A stretch of 7,470 nucleotides of DNA from an uncultured Clostridia bacterium (GTDB taxonomy: Bacteria; Bacillota; Clostridia; Christensenellales; Borkfalkiaceae), in contig CANQUY010000084.1 in the NCBI GenBank assembly GCA_947627125.1, positions 1-7,470 on the forward strand, given 5' to 3'. Under the pieces are notes generated by a model. That model was not told where the DNA came from and ran no database searches. It worked only from the letters and a program-made list of their open reading frames with translations. Of the stretch, positions 5,636 through 7,470 are shown piece by piece. Made by a program: the position numbers and the translations under genes. Every line of letters begins with the position of its first letter. Position 1 is the stretch's first letter.

Positions 5636-5715
5636 TCATGGGCAGAATGACGCGGCGGCACGGGGGTCCGTTGGTTTAATGGGATCCTTCGCTACGCTCA
5701 GGATGAGCGCGCGGG
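5540..5715 (+). repeat. Perfect 73-bp direct duplication of arm end plus GGATCC module
   Basis: Bases 5540-5612 and 5643-5715 are identical over 73 bp, with a period of 103 bp and 30 bp between copies. Each unit starts at CAGAATGACGCGG, the outer end of the T-type arm, and runs through the GGATCC hairpin to GAGCGCGCGGG. Perfect identity indicates a recent local duplication. The second unit ends 25 bp from the stop codon of the minus-strand gene at 5741. Confidence 0.9.
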
Positions 5716-5740
5716 TCAGTTCCAAATCTCTCGGCCTCGC

Positions 5741-6754
5741 TCAGACGGCGGGGGCGAGTTTTTTGCGCTTCTTGAGCTGCGTTTCAAGCTCCGTGCAGGT
5801 TTCCTGCAGTTCCGTTTCCGATTCGGAAACGTCGATCCCGTCGAGAATATTCTGCAAATTGTATTCCGTATTGAGGTATTTGATGGTCTGGAAGCCGATG
5901 AGAGCTGTGAGCGTCCCGTTCGCAAGCCCCTGCACCGAGGAATCCACAATGGTAGAGATCAGGCTGCCGAGGATCGGAATTCCCTTCACCGCGTCGCCCA
6001 TTGTCTTGACGACGGCGTTCCCCACATTCAGCCCGCCGAGGCCGAGCGCGATCATCGAATTTTTGATGACGGCGACAAAGATCTTTGCGAGCTTCACGTC
6101 CGACGGGCGGAACCCGTAGAGGAACACGAGGTCCTTGATGAGCTGCGTATTGACGGCGATGACGAGCGCGGCGTCGATCTTTTCGGACTGCGAAAGGGCG
6201 GAATACATTGCCGAGCGCATGGAGCTCTTCATGATGAGCGATTTCGCCGTCTTTTTGACGGAACCCTTGTAGAGGGCTGTGAGGTGTTCCTTCAGCGCCT
6301 CGTCGTCCCCCGCGTTGCGCGCAATGGCGAGTTTACCGACGAGTTCGGAATCGTACCAGCCTGCGCCGTCAACTTTCGCCGTGAAATTGATCATCTTATC
6401 GGCAATATCCTGCCGCACTTTGCGGTTGTGCCGCTGGGCGGAAGAGGCCGTCTGCGCGTTGACGTTCGTCATAAAATAGGGGGCGCGCATGATCTTGATG
6501 AGCGGAATGACGAAGATAAAGAGATAGAGGACGAGGCAGACCGCCCCCGCCGCATAGCCCGCATATTCGTTGATCTCATAGACGCGGAGAGCGGTCAAAA
6601 ATAGCAAGACGAAGAGAAATACGCCCAAGATCGCGGCAAAGATGCGCAGAAACACCTTTGCGCCCCGCACATTCTGCCGCTTGACATACTTTTGCTCGTA
6701 TTCGTAGATCGTCATTTTTTCGCTGTTTTCTTCGATTTTGTTTTTCTTTGCCAT
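5741..6754 (-). CDS. DUF697/YcjF-like membrane protein
   Basis: This 337-aa protein has a charged N-terminus, two adjacent transmembrane helices (about 34-57 and 65-87), a basic helical middle (100-190) and a hydrophobic region at 195-298 (FLYGFRPSDVKLAK...GLGGLNVGNAV...IPILGSLIS...TLTALIGFQTIKYL). The last part matches the general pattern of DUF697, found in YcjF and in GTPase-associated membrane proteins. The assignment is by pattern recall. The tail (303-332) is acidic then basic and could be a coiled coil. No signal peptide or catalytic motif is seen. In proteobacteria DUF697 proteins accompany Era-like GTPases; no GTPase gene is present here. The ATG at 6754 has GGAGA (6761-6765) 6 nt upstream. 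The gene appears monocistronic. Confidence 0.75.
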   Translation of the reverse strand: MAKKNKIEENSEKMTIYEYEQKYVKRQNVRGAKVFLRIFAAILGVFLFVLLFLTALRVYEINEYAGYAAGAVCLVLYLFIFVIPLIKIMRAPYFMTNVNAQTASSAQRHNRKVRQDIADKMINFTAKVDGAGWYDSELVGKLAIARNAGDDEALKEHLTALYKGSVKKTAKSLIMKSSMRSAMYSALSQSEKIDAALVIAVNTQLIKDLVFLYGFRPSDVKLAKIFVAVIKNSMIALGLGGLNVGNAVVKTMGDAVKGIPILGSLISTIVDSSVQGLANGTLTALIGFQTIKYLNTEYNLQNILDGIDVSESETELQETCTELETQLKKRKKLAPAV

Positions 6755-6783
6755 AGGTTTTCTCCGAAGAATGACTTTTCTTT

Positions 6784-6812
6784 ATTGTATCATAGATTGC
6801 ATATTTTGTAAA
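6784..6812 (-). promoter_or_regulatory. Extended -10 sigma-A promoter of the DUF697-like gene
   Basis: On the minus strand, -35 TTTACA (6807-6812) and -10 TACAAT (6784-6789) are 17 bp apart, and TG one base before the -10 (TGATACAAT) makes an extended -10. The leader would be about 24 nt. Confidence 0.8.
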
Positions 6813-6829
6813 GAGGGGAAAGAAAAAAA

Positions 6830-6957
6830 GCGTCCTGCCAAAGAATGGAGAACGCGGTGGGGGAGTGTGTGCGGCGTCATTCCAAAGAATGGAGAACGTA
6901 GCGGGGGAGTGTGCGGCGTCCTGCCAAAGAATGGAGAACGCAGCGGGGGAGTGCGCG
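6830..6957 (+). repeat. Three tandem 42-44-bp units
   Basis: Units lie at 6830-6873 (44 bp), 6874-6915 (42 bp) and 6916-6957 (42 bp). Each begins GCGTC(CT/AT)(G/T)CCAAAGAATGG, continues GAGAACG(C/T), a G-run and GAGTG, and ends GCG. The fourth GCGTCAT is the start of composite repeat copy 4, so the units seem to derive from, or have amplified at, that arm end. In unit 2 CATTC/GAATG can form a small hairpin. They start 17 bp upstream of the -35 of the DUF697-like gene. Confidence 0.85.
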
Positions 6958-7140
6958 GCGTCATGCTGAGAAGAAGAGCACAACGCAGTCCATAGAAGTT
7001 GTACCGAAGCATCTCGCCGCAAAAATACGCATATGCCCCGCGAGATTCTTCGGGTTAAGTCCCGTTTTCTCGTCCCGCTCCGTTTCTCAGAATGACGCGG
7101 GGACTTGCTTCCGTGCGTTTTATGGGATCCTTCGCTGCGC
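6955..7140 (+). repeat. Composite palindromic repeat, copy 4
   Basis: The GC-type arm (6955-7020, GCGGCGTCATGCTGAGAAG to GAAGCATCTCGCCGC), a loop of about 15 nt and the T-type arm (7036-7102, CCCCGCGAGATTCTTCGGG to TTTCTCAGAATGACGCGGGG) are in the same order as in copy 3. The GGATCC module follows (7109-7157) and merges with a tandem array of its own 3' half. Confidence 0.8.
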
Positions 7141-7211
7141 TCAGGATGAGCGCGGGGTCAGGATGAGCGCGGGGTCAGGATGAGCGGCTGGGTCAGGATG
7201 AGCGGGAGGGG
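7141..7211 (+). repeat. Four tandem 17-19-bp units abutting a stop codon
   Basis: Units TCAGGATGAGCGCGGGG (7141-7157 and 7158-7174, identical), an 18-bp variant (7175-7192) and a 19-bp variant (7193-7211) are expansions of the 3' half of the GGATCC module. The array ends exactly at the TCA (7212-7214) that is the TGA stop of the minus-strand gene. Confidence 0.9.
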
Positions 7212-7470
7212 TCAGAAGCGGCCGCCGTGGCCGAAACCGCCGCCCGGGCCCTGAGGAGGCATGCCGCCGGGATTTCCCATGTTCCCCGCGGAGCCGACTG
7301 TCGTGATGACGGAGGAAACGGTGAAGGAGCACAGCTGCGTATCGCCGCCGTACAGCCCAAAACTTTCCCCCATGACGAGCTCGGGGCAGGAAATGATGAC
7401 GGAGCGGCAGACTTTCTTGACCGTGATGGAGAAGATCGCCTTTCCGCCGTCGTCCGTCAAGGACAGATTC
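7212..7470 (-). CDS. C-terminal part of a probable carbohydrate-binding-domain surface protein (partial)
   Basis: Eighty-five complete codons run open from the window edge to TGA at 7212-7214; the true start is outside. The readable part has beta-strand-like text, including AIFSITVKKVCRSVIISCPELVMGE, then GLYGGDTQLCSFTVSSVITTVGS, and a Gly/Pro/Met-rich tail ending GGGFGHGGRF. The YGGDTQ-x-x-SFTVSS pattern followed by a Gly-rich tail resembles the end of large exported carbohydrate-binding-domain proteins (DUF4353/Cthe_2159-like) of Clostridia. This is from memory and only the last 85 residues are visible. A TTG at 7460 is not credited as the start because the frame stays open beyond it. Confidence 0.65.
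   Translation of the reverse strand, partial: NLSLTDDGGKAIFSITVKKVCRSVIISCPELVMGESFGLYGGDTQLCSFTVSSVITTVGSAGNMGNPGGMPPQGPGGGFGHGGRF

Noticed and set aside
5716..6754. Open frames on the plus strand opposite the DUF697-like gene
   Set aside because: They are antisense shadows with no start signals, against a minus-strand gene with a clear promoter, ribosome binding site and membrane helices.
6830..7211. Tandem repeats as a possible CRISPR array
   Set aside because: Units are directly adjacent without unique spacers, and no cas gene is present.

Overview
The window is 7.47 kb of moderately GC-rich chromosomal DNA with compact, mostly short operons. It looks like an uncultured gut-type Clostridia (Firmicutes), possibly near Christensenellales. 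The support is strong AGGAGG-type ribosome binding sites, sigma-A promoters with 17-bp spacers, a TGS/SAD-fused uridine kinase, a clostridial ECF sigma promoter, and dense intergenic palindromic repeats. The taxonomic call is an inference from gene types and repeat style, not from a marker gene.

Layout, left to right. (a) 1-84: the end of an unidentified plus-strand gene, followed by an intrinsic terminator. (b) 464-2122, minus: a 552-aa nucleoside (uridine) kinase fusion protein with a clear promoter at 2156-2184. (c) 2190-2822: about 630 bp without a gene, holding a multi-hairpin repeat and two copies of a composite palindromic repeat. (d) 2855-3289, minus: a 144-aa predicted helical-bundle protein (DUF2383/ferritin-like), divergent from (e) 3451-3864, plus: an Hsp20 small heat-shock protein. 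The Hsp20 leader can form two mutually exclusive hairpins around its Shine-Dalgarno sequence. (f) 3972-5377, plus: an ECF sigma factor and a membrane-anchored, probable anti-sigma protein with overlapping ATGA, behind a promoter of the ECF type (TGAAAC, 17 bp, CGTC) that suggests autoregulation. (g) 5378-5740: a repeat cluster between convergent genes. (h) 5741-6754, minus: a two-TM DUF697/YcjF-like membrane protein with an extended -10 promoter. (i) 6830-7211: tandem repeats and another composite repeat. (j) 7212-7470, minus: the C-terminal end of a probable carbohydrate-binding-domain surface protein with a Gly-rich tail.

The genes have a loose envelope/protein-stress flavour (Hsp20, ECF sigma with a membrane regulator, two other membrane or exported proteins, a helical-bundle protein), but there is no evidence that they form one pathway. 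The most unusual content lies between the genes. One composite repeat (two arms forming a roughly 150-bp imperfect inverted repeat, then a GGATCC hairpin module) occurs about five times, always just 3' of a gene. The module always faces the same way, while the arm cassette occurs in both orientations. Local amplifications (a 73-bp perfect duplication, 42-44-bp and 17-19-bp tandem units) are built from pieces of it or sit against it.
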